Source: Sorghum bicolor
Lineage: Eukaryota; Streptophyta; Magnoliopsida; Poales; Poaceae
Direction: 5' to 3'
DNA: 64,000 nt
NCBI RefSeq assembly: GCF_000003195.3
Contig: NC_012871.2
Coordinates: forward strand, 53,931,802 to 53,995,801
Shown piece after piece: positions 22,546 through 35,678 of the stretch; within the stretch, counting starts at the first letter, position 1; the number at the start of each line of letters is the position of its first letter. Under the pieces are notes generated by a model that saw nothing but the letters and a program-made list of their open reading frames with translations, ran no database searches and was not told the DNA's origin. A program made the position numbers and the translations under genes.

Positions 22546-25287
22546 TGTAACACCCAAAAATTTGTTTTCAATCAATATGAATTAATTTGATTTAATTAAG
22601 CATTTTTGGTGAGCATTTAATCTAGTGAATAAAATAGTTTTGGTCAAAATTAAAATTTATTATAAGTTCAGAAAACATGGTTGTGCATTTCATGCTGGTG
22701 CATATTTAATTTTGTGTTGTTGCCTTTTGTTTGATTTTATCTGCATTCAAGATTTTTTTATTGGGAAAAGGGTTTGGAAAAGAAAACAGAAAAGAAAAAA
22801 AAGAAACCCCAGCCGAACCCCCCCCTCTCACCCCTCGGCCCAGCACCCCTCCCTTTCTCTCCGCCCGCAAAGTCCACGGCGCGGCCAGTGTCTTCCCCTC
22901 GCCCAGCCCAACTCGCAGGCCTGCAAGCCAGCCCAGCGCCAGGCGGCCCGCGCGCCCCACTTCCCTCCCTCTCCCTCCTTTCTTTGGCTGACGGTTGGGT
23001 CCCGTGTGTCAGCGTCGCCTTTCTCCTACCTGTCGCCGTATGCGAGCAGGACTCGGCCGAGAATCCCGTGGCTGAATCAATCCCGAAAAGTTCGAGATTT
23101 TTCTTGCCTTTTTGAGCGCTATAAAGTTCCTCCCCCACCCCGCAACCTCCTTTTGCGTCCCAGTTCCAAAAAAACGAGCCCTAGCCGTCCCTGTTTGGCG
23201 TTTTGGATCTCGCCATGAGCTCCTACTGCCGCCGCGCGCAACTGCTCCTTCCCGGGCCGAGCCGACCTCCGTGGTGAGCTCGCCATTTCCTTCTCTTCAC
23301 TCCAGTGCCTTCGGTTTTGTTTTTGGTGAACCGCAGCATCGTTTTGGTGAACTCCGGCGAGGAGCTTGACGCCGGCAATGGAAAAACCGCCGCGGCCGCT
23401 CCTGTTCTGGCGAGGAGGCCGGCCAACCCCGCCCAGATCGGATATCAGCCGCCCGATCGTCATCCAACGGCCTCTAACAGAACTTACCCCTTCGGCCGCC
23501 ATTTTGCTAAAGAGCCCCCGCGCTTGGGAGTTTTGAACCCGCGGTCCAAGGCGCATTAGCGGGATTACGTTTTCTCAGTACTAAAAGCGTATTCTCTTCA
23601 GGCTAAGTTAAAATACGTTTTTGATTATTCACAGATTTGCCACTGGATTTAGTTTGTTCATAAAATACTCATTTTAACTCCGATTTAATCCATTCAAATT
23701 TCGTTAGATTCGCCTTCACGAGCTCTACATGATAGAACTATTAGTTTACTGTTTTGAAACTTTTTATTTCTGCAGTACTATTTAGTTAATTATTTCTCTA
23801 TAGGAAATCTTAGAAAATTCATATCTGTCTCGTTTTAATTCCGATTTTCGTGAAATTTACGTTCGTGTGATCATAGCGCTGCATAGAATATTTTCATAAA
23901 CTTTTATATTTGTTTTACTACTGTTTGGTGTATTGTTCTAATAATAGCTTGTTTGCTTCGTGTATGATTGTCTACATTGGATTGCGTGTTGTTGATTGAT
24001 GTTTGGGAATAGACGGTGAGCCGTACGTTGGTGATCAAGACCAAGCTTTTGAAGACCAGCAGGCTCAGGAGAGCTTTGAGCAAGGCAAGTATAACTTGGG
24101 ATCATCCTTGTTACCTATTCACTTAAGTACACATATACATCATATGCATGCTATCACCTTGTCGACCTTAGCAAAATCATAGATGATTGTTACCTGGATT
24201 CCTTGCTACCTACTTGATATGCATTTGTTGTAGATGTGCTAGTGCTTGATATAATCCATGATCTTGTAAGATGATTAATGGCTATGCAATGAACGTTAAA
24301 AGATGACAAATAACTATATGAGATCTTGTCTGTAAGTGATCACCGGGACAACAGTGCAACTATGAGGGCTATAATGGCTCTGGCTTTAGCTCAGTATGAA
24401 GCACTTTTCTAGCTTGTTAGAGGTTACCCGAAAGGGCGGAGGGGCTGAACCGTTTTGGGTATAGTGCGAGCCCCTGTCCCTATGTGTATAGGCTGCGCGT
24501 CATTGTGCCATTCGGAAGGGGGGTATCTATATCTGCGCGCAAAGGAAACCTTGCGGCTCTAACATGTTAGACGAACTTTTGAAAGGCTTCATAGTGATCC
24601 CTGCCGACCTCCCTAGGAAGGGGGTTAAGAGATTAGCTACCTCGGGCGAAAGGGTAAATCATGACTCATGGGTAAAGATGTACAACCTCTGCAGAGTGTA
24701 AAACTGGTATACTAGCCGTGCTCACGGTTATGAGCGGCCTTGGGGGTTCTTGCTGCGCCGACGATGAGCTTATTAAGTTGTTATGTTCATTTGATTATCG
24801 TTTATGCTATGGATTAATTATGCATTTGATCATAGGATTAATGGATTATTTATGCTACCTTGACAATTGCTATTTAATTATGAATATGCTATCCACTCTT
24901 AAATGCTAAATGCAGTCAAACCCGTGTCAACTATTTGAGCCTCATGAACCCCTGGTTATACTTGTTGAGTACAATATGTGCTCACTCTTGCAATTTCCCA
25001 ACACCTCAGGATATGATAATGAAGATGACTGGAATGAGGACTATCGTTATGAGTACTAGGTTTGGAGTCAACCAGTCAACAGTGTCCCTGTGTGGAGCTT
25101 CCGTCGAGAGCGTTGTTTACTTTATGCTATCATTTTTGTATAAGACTATGTGATTTATTATGTTCCGCTATGTAATAAACACTGCAATGGTACTTTTGAG
25201 ATTTTTCTACTTATGTGTGCGACTATTTCTGGGGCACATATGAGTCTTTTATGCATCCTATTTTGTTCTTAAAATATGGGTGTGACA
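22546..25287 (+). repeat. 3' LTR of the chromovirus
   Basis: Starts TGTAACACCC and ends TGTGACA; 2742 bases, nearly identical to the 5' LTR including the TATAAAG at 23120-23126. Confidence 0.93.
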
Positions 25288-26109
25288 CTTACTTAATATA
25301 TTTATTAATTCTGTACGTTGTCTTGATTATTTCTATGCATAGAACCACAACGATTACTTTTTTTTCTCATGTGCCCCCACGTGGTCAGGATTGTTTGGGT
25401 GTGGTGACCTCGCGGATGGTGTGGACTACCGTGTCCGGACCTCGCGGATGAACTAAAACAAGGCCTATTTATGTATAAAAATCGGTTGACGAAAAAATAA
25501 AAAGCCGGGAGCCTTTAGGTGTCCGAAGTAGAGTATGAAATAATGTAAGTATGGATAATAAAACTTTCAAGGCGTGCTCTGGTTTGATACTAGATTTTTA
25601 CGTACGCTGCTGATAATATTTACACGTTTATTGTAAAATTCTACGCATCTTGAACATTCGTATTTACAGCTTTTCGGAGTTTTGTTAGCATATGATTACC
25701 TGTTTCCTATACGCTGTCTTCGAATTTTTATACGATCTCTGGTGTTTTTTTATGCATGCAACTTTCTTAATGCGGGTATTGGTGTAGTTTGTATGCGTGG
25801 TGGATAATGATGTTTGTCTAGTTGAGCATCGAAAAGTTTATGCGCTTTCAGGGTGGACCAAAATTGTTTCTACGCATACTTAGTGGGGTGTCATATATTC
25901 CGGGTGGACCAAAATTGTTTCTACACATACCTAGTGGGTTGTCATATACATCTTTGGGCTTGGTTTTTCAGAAAAGTAAACTTTTGACCCGGCATAACGT
26001 GCGCGGTTGCAAAAAAAAAGAAAAGGACCCGTTTGTCTTTTGCCACTATATAAGATCCACGTCCTCGGTGCGGTCGCCGAATCTGCACTTTTTCGGTTGT
26101 GCTCGGAGG
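25288..26109. repeat. Duplicated flank and 5' leader of the MULE transposase-like gene
   Basis: Opens with the target duplication CTTAC. About 25330-25770 is paralogous to 12600-12737 plus 14184-14442, but lacks the Helitron. 25820-26000 has a local duplication (GGTGGACCAAAATTGTTTCTAC at about 25851 and 25902, truncated here for length). Contains TTTTTATGCATG and TTTCTATGCATAG words. A CTATATAAG at about 26045 may be a TATA box for the gene starting at 26110. Confidence 0.5.
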
Positions 26110-29100
26110 ATGGGGCCTGGAGCTTCTTCCTCCACGTCGGTGGGGCTGCGCGGTGGGAGCGCCCCGCTTGGTCCTACGCCCGCAGGTTCCGGCGTCGCGG
26201 ATGATGGAGACGAGGCAGCACCGGGTTCTGGCTTCCGTCGCCGGCCGATGACTCAGGAATCTGACCCCGACGCGGTCGTGTTCCCGGAGATCAGCCCGGA
26301 CGGCGTGCAGCCACCGCAGACTTACATCACGCCGGATCCGGTTCTCTGTGCTCCGGGTGACCAGGACATGGATGGTGGTGGGGCTCGGGCTGTACACGGA
26401 TGCCTGTGGCCGCCTGAAGTGCCAGCGGCCGCCTCGTGCGAGATGGATACACCCGCCTGCTCTCAAGTTTTCACTCATGTAAGGCACACTCATGGCCCTG
26501 CCTCCTCCCTCCCCCTGGTTGCTACTTTATTGTTTCGGGTGTATAAAAGAACGACCTTTGAGCCATCGTTACGCCGAACCAAAAAAAAGGTTGGTTTTGT
26601 GTTTTATGGCGATACTTTGGTCCTAGAATATACACTTTATTTCTCCCCCCCGCTCTCCTGAGGTTATTATGCAAAATAAAAAAAAACGTCGTCTTGTGCA
26701 TAGTATTGCAAAATTTGAACTAGTAGTTGCAGAACTGATGTGGGTGGTTGTTGAGGGAGATGTATGTGCATGATCTGTCTTGGTATTCACACACATATTG
26801 GTTGTTGTGCTTTTGCGTTTTTTGTTTCTGTACAACTGTTGTATGCATTTATAAATGGCTTTGTATGTATGATTTGCTTGATATTTACATGCTGATGTCA
26901 CCGGTCTGTTAAACACAACTGCGGTGTGCATTTATAATGGCATATGCACTATTCTTCGCAGAATATGTACCCAAAAAATTATTGTTTGTTCTGCGCTTGA
27001 CATTTGACGATAAAAAATGATTCCTTGTTATTTTGTTGCAGCCCGAAAACATCAGTGAGGACATTGTGCCTAAGGTGGGCATGCAGTTCCGTACAGTTGA
27101 TGATGCTTATGGGTTTTATGCACACTACGCGGAGGTTGTTGGGTTTGGGATCAAGAAATACCGTGAGAAGCGGGGAAGCAAATGGCTGAATTGTGTGAAG
27201 GAGGGCAAGTGTAAGTTTCATAAGGAAGGTGGCAAGCGTGTGCGTAAGAAGACAACAAAGAGGACAGGTTGTTTGGCTAGGCTGAAGCTTAAGAAGGTTT
27301 ACGGTGATGATAGAAAGCTTTGGTGCGTTGTTATTGAGCTGGCTAATCTGAATCACAACCACAACTTTCTGCCATCTCCGTCTGCGACCAAGAACTTCCA
27401 TTGCAACAAGGCACTCGATCCCACTTACCGCGAATTTATTGGTTCCATGCACGATAGCCGTGTGCCTAGCCATTGTGTCATGGACATGATGGCAGAGATG
27501 CATGATGGGCCGCAAAATGTGCCGCTGACCCAGATGGATATAAAAAATATGTGAGTGTCTTTGTGGTTTTCATGTTTTTTAGCACTGTTGCTGTTGCTAT
27601 TTACGCGTTTTCTTTCATGTTTTTATGCATGTTTGTTAGTACAGTTTAGGATTGCTCTTTGCCTGCGTATAAAGGTTTGTGTGCAAAAAAAGAAAACCTG
27701 GGGTTTTTCATGATAGATGTTTATGCGGTAGAACACGTGAGAAGGTTGTATTTTGCTGAAACATTTACATGGCACCCGTTATGGGTTTTTATGCAGCCTT
27801 TTATGTGTTTATTTTTGTCTGTCCGCTTCAAGTTAGGAAGGGGTATAGTAGTGTAACCTGCGATAAAAGGCGCTTCCGCGGATTGTTATGTGTTTTTATC
27901 CAGTGTCCAAAATGTCTATGCTGTCCTATGTTCATAGTTCTTTATTTTGGTTGGCATTGTGTTTTGCAGGAAAGCTGCTCGGGCACGCGAAGCCCAAATG
28001 GATGATGTCGCAAAACTTATGGCTTTCTTCACACATTGCAAGCAGCAAAATCCCCAGTTCTATTGTGACTTTCAGCTGGATAAAGATGGCAAGATTGTCA
28101 GCGTTTTTTGGTCTAATGCAAGCATGCAAGGGGAATATGCAGATTTTGGTGATGCTGTTACGTTTGATACAACCCATAAAACCAACCTGTATGATAAGCC
28201 ATTAGCCATGTTTGTGGGTGCGAATCATCACCTCCAATGCACTGTCTTTGGGATTGCTTTACTTGGCGAGGAGACCACTGAAACATTTGAGTGGGTGTTC
28301 AATACCTTCAAGACATGCATGGGTGGTGAACGTCCGCGGTGTATTCTAACAGGTTGTTTATTACAAAAAATATGGTGTTTGTAATTCATGTTTCTATATT
28401 TCTATGCCTCTGTGAATGTATTTTTACGTGTGAGAAATGGTATAAAAATTACTGTGGATATAAGCTGCCTTGTTTGGTGTATTTGGTTGTGCCCCCCTTT
28501 GTATACGTTATTATGGCTCCTACAATAGTGACTGCACCGTGTGTTTGTTAAGTTTCTATGCATAGTTTATCCATTTAATGACTCCTACACAATGTATAGA
28601 AAAATTTCTATGCCTCTGTTAGCATACTTTAGCACTTAAAAAATACAAAAAAATGCCTTCTTCCTCGTACTGCCTGGGCGGCTTGTTCATTGTTTGTTTC
28701 TATACATTGTTAGTCTTACAATTGTTGTTCCTTTCTTGCCAGACCAAGACCCAGCCATGCCAGCAGCCATCAAAGTGGTCTTCCCGGGGTCAATTCATCA
28801 ATTGTGCTTGTGGCATGTAATTAACAAGTTTCAGCCCTTACTCAATGAATTGTACGCAAGGTTTGAAAAGAGGCATTTCAAGGAGAAGTTCCAATCTGTC
28901 ATCCACCATCCATTGACACCAGGCGAATTCGAGACTGCATGGTCGATGCTGCTCAGTGAATTTGAATTGGAGAGTGATCAAACACTGCAAAGTTTGTATG
29001 ACATACGCCATGACTGGGTTCCTTGCTTCTTCAAGGATGTGTACTGTGGCACAATGTCCTCAACACAACGCAGTGAGAGCGTGAATTACATCATGAAGAA

Positions 29101-30034
29101 ATGTCATGTGGATGCGAACACACCATTGCACCTGTTTGCCAAACAAATGATGAAGTTCATCCATAGTCGTAAAATGGACGAGGCGAGGGAGCCGTATGGG
29201 TGCACGGTATGTTGTGGTTTCTGCTCGTGATGCTGTTCAACTAGTTATGTTTAGATGCACCTTTTTTTGTTTGCTGCTTTGAACTTGTGAAAAGTTCTAT
29301 GCATCTTGTTTGGGATGTCTCCATCAAAAATCTCTACTCTCTCTTGGGTTTCTATGCACTTCCTGGATGTCTTTCTTTGCTGGCCTGCGAAAGTTTCTAC
29401 GCATATTTCATTTTATACACTTTCTGGATGTTGGTTCCTATGCATATTTCATTTTATACACTTTCTATGCACTTTCATTTAGGTTCCTAGGCACTGTATC
29501 TTGGGTTTCTATGCATATTTCGTTTAATGCACTTTGTATGCACTTTCTGAAACTCTAGCAATTTTTTTGCACTATCTACCTCTGCCTTTTTGGTTTCTAT
29601 GCACTTTCTGGATGACTTCCCTGTATATCTTTATTGTGCTGCATGTTTTTCCCCAGAAACGTCCCGTGTCCTCATCTTTATATGTAATTTCAATATGCAT
29701 GCTGAGAGGGATAATGTTCGTGTACCTTTACAAATTTTCTCATTCTGCACCTTGTTTTTTGCAGAGTGAGATATTGACTAATTCAAGCTGGTCATTCGAG
29801 ATACGTCTGGCGAGAGTGTACACAAGAGCTGTGTTTGGGCGCTTTGAGGAATCAATGAAGGCTGCTACGGCTTTCCGCATAGTGGAGGACCCTGACAGAG
29901 GGCGTCATTGCTGGTTGGTGAGACACACAAGTACCTCTGGTAAAATTGTCTGGGGTCAACATCAATTCCAAGTTACAGTTAATGAAGCCACTGGTCTGCT
30001 CACGTGCGAGTGTAAGTATTGGGAACACACACGC
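26110..30034 (+). CDS. FAR1/MULE transposase-like gene, 5' part (exons 1-5)
   Basis: Exons: 26110-26478, 27042-27550, 27970-28352, 28743-29206 and 29765-30034, with GT-AG introns and agreeing phases through exon 5. Exon 1 is a variable N-terminus. Exon 2 encodes a FAR1-type DNA-binding domain (VGMQFRTVDDAYGFYAHYAE, NHNHNF). Exons 3-4 carry the MULE transposase core, with likely catalytic Asp in TFDTTH, Asp in TDQDPAM (created across the exon 3-4 junction) and Glu in AWSMLLSEFE, followed by LCLWHVINKF. Exon 5 begins the SWIM zinc finger (CECKYWEHT). The gene continues at 46690 after a Sirevirus in intron 5. The exon 5 donor is odd: using GT at 30035 puts exon 6 out of frame, so the SWIM junction may be damaged. 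It could be a domesticated FAR1-related gene, but the convergent Ulp1-like partner favours a MULE. Confidence 0.85.
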
Positions 30035-30147
30035 GTATGTCTCTGGGTCCTTCTATGCATCTATTTATTGGTTTTTACACTTTTCTTTTATCCCTTCTAT
30101 GCTCCATCTGTCATGTGTTTTGTATTTTTAGTACTGACTTTCCCTTA

Positions 30148-30461
30148 TGAAAGGATCAAGATGCCCAAGAGGAGGGTGAATTGGGCATCTCTAAAAATTT
30201 AAGCAACCTATAAGCTCCAATTCAACCCCTTGTGCCTAGTGTGACTTAGAGAGCTACCGGATAAAAAGTTTTGCAACCTAGTTCCAATCCTATTCTAGCA
30301 TGGCAATTCTAAGAATGTAAAAACACAAAGTAAATGCTAGAAAGTAAAGGAGTAGTGGAAGAAAGTGCTCGGCGATGTTTTGCCGAGGTATCGGAGAGTC
30401 GCCACTCTCCACTAGTCCTCGTTGGAGCACCCGCGCAAGGGTCTTGCTCCCCCTTGGTCCG
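30148..30461 (-). repeat. Inverted copy of the LTR 3' end at the left border
   Basis: The reverse complement matches 31690-32004 almost exactly. It joins the direct LTR at 30461/30462, replacing the first six bases of the LTR (TGAAAG, seen at 45140). Its outer end TGAAAGGATC is the inverse of the U5 terminus GATCCTTTCA and directly abuts the target duplication. Confidence 0.93.
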
Positions 30462-32004
30462 AGCATCTAGGCCCTTAGTGATTTCGGTGATTAATGACAT
30501 TGTTGATTACTATGACTAACGTGTGTTTTGCAGAGGCAAAGTCATAGGTAAGGTCATGGTAAATAGGTACTCGATGGACAGGGACGTACATGCCCACTTA
30601 ATAGTGAAAATCGTTTCGGTTTTCGAAGGATGGATGGACATCGTCAAGACTAGACTAGGTCTAAGTGCCATATGGTGAAGAAGGGCACTTAGAGTAGTTT
30701 AGGACTTTATTTTCCTTTGACCGTACTATTAAGAGGGGCTTTGATCTAGTAGCTTGACTTAGGGAAGGCTTTAGGTTTAGGTGTGGTGCACACATGGTAA
30801 ACCTAGCACTAGGCAGCTCAGAGATAGTCCTTAGATCGAGAGGAACCAACTCCGTTTTGGAGCGATCGCGTTTCGACGGAGTTTGGGTGCCCAAAGGGGC
30901 ACCGGACGCTGCACCGGACGCTCTGTGAGTGCGTCCGGTGAGGTCCTTAGCCGTTGGAACAGTGTGGTGCTTAGGGTTAGGCACTGGACGCTAGCACCGG
31001 ACGCACCGGGTAGCGTCCGGTCCCATACCCAGGGAGGTTGCAAGCCTTCCCTGAGCACCGGACGCTAGCACCGGACGCGCCGGGTAGCGTCTGGTCCCAT
31101 GCGCAGGGAGCTTGTAAAGTTCCCCCGAGCACCGGACGGTGCACCGGACGCTGGGAGTTAGCGTCCGGTGACCTATCAGAAAGAAGTACAGTTAGCCGTT
31201 ATGAAGCACCGGACGCTCGGTGCAGTGCGTCCGGTGCAACATAATGTGCGTCCGGTGATCCTGTTTTCAGTGGAAAACGGTTGGCCGACCTTTGGACTTC
31301 GTGGATATTATTTATACTCCTCCACCTCGTCCATGAGAGTTCTCTTGCCCATTTGAACATCAGAGAAACTTGTTGTGGAGCAAGAGAGTTGCAAAGAGCC
31401 TAGAGAGGATTGAGATTTGAGTGATTTCTTGAGAGAATCCTTCTCTAGTGAGTTCCAAGAGTCAAGTGTGCATCCACCACTCTCTAGTGCCTTGTTTGGG
31501 TCAAGTGAGAGTTCTTTGCTTGTTACTCTTGGTGATCGCCATCACCTAGACGGTTTGGTGGTGATTGGAGGCACGAAGACCGCCCGGAGTTCTTGTGGGT
31601 GGCTCGTGTCAAGCTTGTGAGCGGTTTTGGGCGATTCACCGCGACGGAGTGTCGAAGAATCAGCCCGTAGAGAGCACTTAGTCCTTGCGCGGACCAAGGG
31701 GGAGCAAGACCCTTGCGCGGGTGCTCCAACGAGGACTAGTGGAGAGTGGCGACTCTCCGATACCTCGGCAAAACATCGCCGAGCACTTTCTTCCACTACT
31801 CCTTTACTTTCTAGCATTTACTTTGTGTTTTTACATTATTAGAATTGCCATGCTAGAATAGGATTGGAACTAGGTTGCAAAACTTTTTATCCGGTAGCTC
31901 TCTAAGTCACACTAGGCACAAGGGGTTGAATTAGAGCTTATAGGTTGCTTAAATTTTTAGAGAAGCCCAATTCACCCCACCTCTTGGGCATCTTGATCCT
32001 TTCA
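30462..32004 (+). repeat. 5' LTR of the Sirevirus (first bases missing)
   Basis: Matches the 3' LTR from AGCATCTAGG onward. It is longer by a 13-base unit (GCTAGCACCGGAC near 31059). By eye about two dozen substitutions separate the LTRs. Region 30890-31255 holds a dense set of CACCGGACGC and GCGTCCGGTG words in both orientations. Confidence 0.92.
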
Positions 32005-32006
32005 AT

Positions 32007-32019
32007 TGGTATCAGAGCC
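32007..32019 (+). other. Sirevirus primer-binding site (initiator tRNA-Met)
   Basis: TGGTATCAGAGCC, two bases after the LTR end; the canonical Met-i PBS. Confidence 0.9.
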
Positions 32020-32057
32020 TAGTGCTCATTATTTAGGCTTCACCGCCTAGAGAAAAG

Positions 32058-34480
32058 ATGTCTAACGGGGATGGACCGCCACCCATGTTCGATGGGGATG
32101 ACTTCCCGTATTGGAAAATACGGATGGAGTCATACCTTGAGGCATGCGATGTAAAGTGCCTAAAAGCCGCGACCGAAGGGTTTACCCCTTCGGCAAAAGA
32201 CGCCGCTCTTACTCCACAAGAGCAAGAAAACGAGAAGTGGAATGCGAAGGCCAAAAACCACATCTTTAGAGGCCTTTGCAAAGAGGTGTTCAACCGCGTT
32301 CGGAGCCACAAAACTGCCCATGAACTTTGGAAGGAACTTTGTGCGCTCCATGAGGGATCAAAGAGTGAACGCGAGGAACGCTATCACTTAGTGATGAACA
32401 AGCTTAATACATTTGAAATGCTTCCTAAAGAAAATGCTAATGAAATGTATTCTCGCTTGAATGTCATTGTAGAGGAGCTAAATGGACTTGGACTCACTCA
32501 AATGAGTGCGGCGGATGTAGCAAGGAAGATACTATGTGTGCTTCCCATTGAAAAATATGGACACATAGTAACGGTGCTTCATCAAGGCGATCTTTCCACC
32601 GCTACACCAACCGCCATATTGGGGAAGATCAATGCTCATGAGATGTATATGCACATGAACCCCCAAGATGGCTCCTCATCGGCCAAGAAGGAGAAGAAGG
32701 ACTTGGCTCTCAAGGCTTCTCACAAGGGCAAGACCAAGAAGATTGAAGTTGAGTCATCAACTTCAAGTGATGATGATGCATCCATTGCCCTCATGGTGAG
32801 AAGAACAACAAAGATGTTGAAGAAGCTCAACAAGAATGGAGTCAACTTTGACTCCAAGAAGAAGAAGTTCTTCACAAGTAGCAAGAGAAAGCCCATCTCC
32901 GAAATGGATTGCTACAATTGTGGTGAACTTGGCCATCGTGCTCACCAATGTCCAAAACCCAAGAAGGACAAATACAAGAAGAAGAACAAAGAGCAAGATG
33001 ACTCAAGTGATGATGACAAGAATGAGAAGAAGCAATACAAGAAGAAAGGTGGCAAGAAGAAGGAGCACTACAAGAAGAAAAATGGCAAGGCCTACATTGT
33101 TGGTGATTGGCTCACCGACATTGAGAGCTCAAGTGGTGACTCCTCCGGCAATGAAAGTGATGATGAGAAGGTTGCCGCCATTGCCATCGATGCTCCATCA
33201 CCATCATCTACACCACCATCTACATCCTCTACACACCTATGCCTCATGGCTAAGGGTGACTAGAAGGTACAAAGTGAGGATGAGAGTAGTGAAAGTGATA
33301 GTGAATATGAATCACCTTCTTATGATGAACTTGTAAAATTGCTAAACAAGTACACAAAAGTCATAAGAAAAACTAGAAGTGAAAATGAAAAGCTTGAACT
33401 TGAAAATGACACTCTTCTAGCAAAGCTTAAATCTAGTGATGAGCTTAGAGACCAAAATGAGATCATGACCACCAAGCTCAAGGAGCTCAAACTTTCTCTA
33501 AAAGAGCTCAAAGAAAACATGATAAACTTGAGAGTGTTCATGATGAGCTTATCACTAGATATAGAGCAATGAAAGAAGAGCTAACAACTCTAAAAGCAAA
33601 CTATGACAACCTTGAGATTGCTTATGAACTTGCAATTGATGAAACACATGTTGCTACTAACAATGTTGCTAAGCTTGATGTAGCCACATCTTGTGATGAC
33701 TTACTTGTGGAGAGCACAAGCAAATGTGTTGATTGCAAGGGCAAGAAAGTGGTAGTGGCCGAGAGCTATGAGGGCACTATCAAGTTCAAAGATGAAATTG
33801 TCATGCTCAAGAAAGAGTTGCAAGAACAAGTCAAGCACAAGACCATTGTGATTGAGTCACTTGACCAAGACAAAAAGCTTGCATATGAGAACAAGTTGCT
33901 CAAGGAAGAAAATCAATATCTCAAGCTTGGTTTGATGTATGACAAGCAAGAAGAAGATGAGACATTCATCTTAGATGAGTTAGCTAGCAACAATGACCCA
34001 ATCATCAAGAAGCTAACTCAAGAGAACAACAAGCTCAAGAAAGAGAAGGAACATTTAACCATGGGGTTAGCAAAGTTCACAAAAGGGAAGGACCTTCAAA
34101 GTGAGCTTTTCATGAACACCGTCATGAAGATGGACAAGAGTGGGATTGGCTATAAGGCTCATCAAACAAAGCTCATCCAGTCTCTAGCCACTCATGATCA
34201 ATCAAGTAAGCCAAAGCCAAAGAGATGCTTTGAGTGTGGTCAAGAAGGACACTTTGCTCATGAGTGTAAGGCACCACTACCACCACCCTTGCCCAAGCAT
34301 GCAAGACCATTTGCCTTCAATGCTCATTACATTGTAAGAAAAGACAAGTGTGGCAAGGTCAAGGTTAGCTTCATGGGGCCGCCCAACAAGCAAAGGCCAA
34401 AGAAGATTTGGGTGCCAAAGCAACTAGTAGAGAAGGTCAAGGGCCCTAAGCAAATGTGGGTCCCTAAATCTCAAGCTTGA
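32058..34480 (+). pseudogene. Sirevirus gag, mutated
   Basis: The ATG at 32058 opens gag (FPYWKIRMESYLEACD), with a first CCHC knuckle CYNCGELGHRAHQC near 32911 and Lys-rich tracts. A TAG at 33261 interrupts it; the frame resumes to about 33516, where it shifts. A coiled-coil-rich section follows, with a second knuckle CFECGQEGHFAHEC near 34225, and ends at a TGA at 34478. Gag would form the particle and bind RNA. Length and the two knuckles fit Sirevirus gag. A frame change also separates gag from pol. Confidence 0.88.
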
Positions 34481-34494
34481 TCTCTTGTGTGTAG

Positions 34495-35678
34495 GTGAAC
34501 TACAAGACCGGTGGATCACATTGGGTAATTGATAGTGGTTGCACTCAACATATGACCGGAGATCCCCGGATGTTCACCTCTCTTGATGAAGATGTTGACA
34601 ACCAAGAGAAGATCACATTTGGTGACAATTCAAAAGGGAAAGTCAAGGGACTAGGAAAGGTTGCTATATCAAATGACAACTCCATCACCAATGTGCTCTA
34701 TGTGCAATCTTTGAGTTTCAACTTGCTCTCGGTTGGACAATTATGTGACCTTGGATTTGAATGCCTATTCAAGAAGAAGGAAGTAATTGTGACCAAGGAA
34801 GATGACAATGAAGTGATATTCAAAGGCTTCCGGCACAACAACTTATATGTGGTTGACTTCTCATTCGATGAAGTTGATGTCAAGACTTGCTTATTCACCA
34901 AGACTTCACTTGGATGGTTGTGGCATAGCAGGTTAGCACATGTTGGAATGGGCACACTCAAGAAGTTGATATAGAAAGAATTGATAAGAGGCTTGAAGGA
35001 TGTGACATTTGAAAAGGACAAGCTTTGTAGTGCATGTCAAGCGGGTAAACAAGTTGCAAACACTCATCCAACCAAAGCCTATCTCTCTACTTCAAGAGTG
35101 CTTGAGCTACTTCACATGGATTTGTTTGGACCAACCACATATGCTAGTCTTGGAGGCAACAAATATTGCTTGGTCATAGTTGATGATTTCTCCCGATACA
35201 CTTGGACATTCTTCTTGCAAGACAAGGCCGAAGTTGCATCAATATTCAAGAAGTTTGCAAAGAATGCCCAAAATCAATTTGATGTGAAGATCAAGAAAAT
35301 TAGAAGTGACAATGGCAAAGAGTTTGACAACACCAACATTGAAGAGTATTGTGATGAAGTGGGAATCAAGCATGAGTTCTCCTCAACATACACACCACAA
35401 CAAAATGGGGTTGTAGAAAGAAAGAACCGGACATTGATCACCTTGGCAAGAACAATGCTAGATGAGTACAACACTTCGGAGAAGATGTGGGCCGAGGCAA
35501 TCAACACGGCATGCTATGCTTCAAACCGGCTCTTTCCTCACAAGTTCCTAGAAAAGACACCTTATGAGTTGCTCAATGGGAAGAAGCCCGATGTCTCATT
35601 CTTTAGAGTGTTTGGGTGCAAGTGCTACATCTACAAGAAGCGCCAACACTTGGGAAAGTTCCAAAGAAGATGTGACAT
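34495..35678 (+). pseudogene. Sirevirus pol, protease and integrase part
   Basis: Begins with protease (HWVIDSGCTQHMTG) and a GAG-pre-integrase block (LWHSRLAHVGMGTL). A TAG at 34972 interrupts it; the same frame continues with integrase (CSACQAGKQ, HMDLFGP, RSDNGKEF, GVVERKNR, giving the D-D-E set). The frame is broken at 35678 by the nested element and resumes at 38722. Confidence 0.9.

Larger units (their letters stand above)
14443..25287 (+). mobile_element. Full-length Tekay-type Ty3/Gypsy chromovirus
   Basis: A complete 10.8-kb LTR retrotransposon: LTRs 14443-17187 and 22546-25287, initiator-Met-type PBS at 17190, gag-pol from 18111, polypurine tract at 22531, and the same 5-base duplication CTTAC on both sides (14438-14442, 25288-25292). 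By eye the LTRs differ at roughly one to two sites per hundred, suggesting a fairly recent insertion. The long LTRs and the C-terminal chromodomain-like region of pol point to the Tekay/Del clade. Gag-pol has at least four lesions, so this copy cannot move by itself. Confidence 0.93.

Noticed and set aside
29287..29558. Open frames in intron 4 and its copy at 49557-49824
   Set aside because: They arise from TTTCTATGCA-type repeats and lie between well-defined exons of the transposase-like gene.
30883..31356. Open frames in the Sirevirus LTR word cluster
   Set aside because: They are translations of the CACCGGACGC repeats and exist in both orientations.
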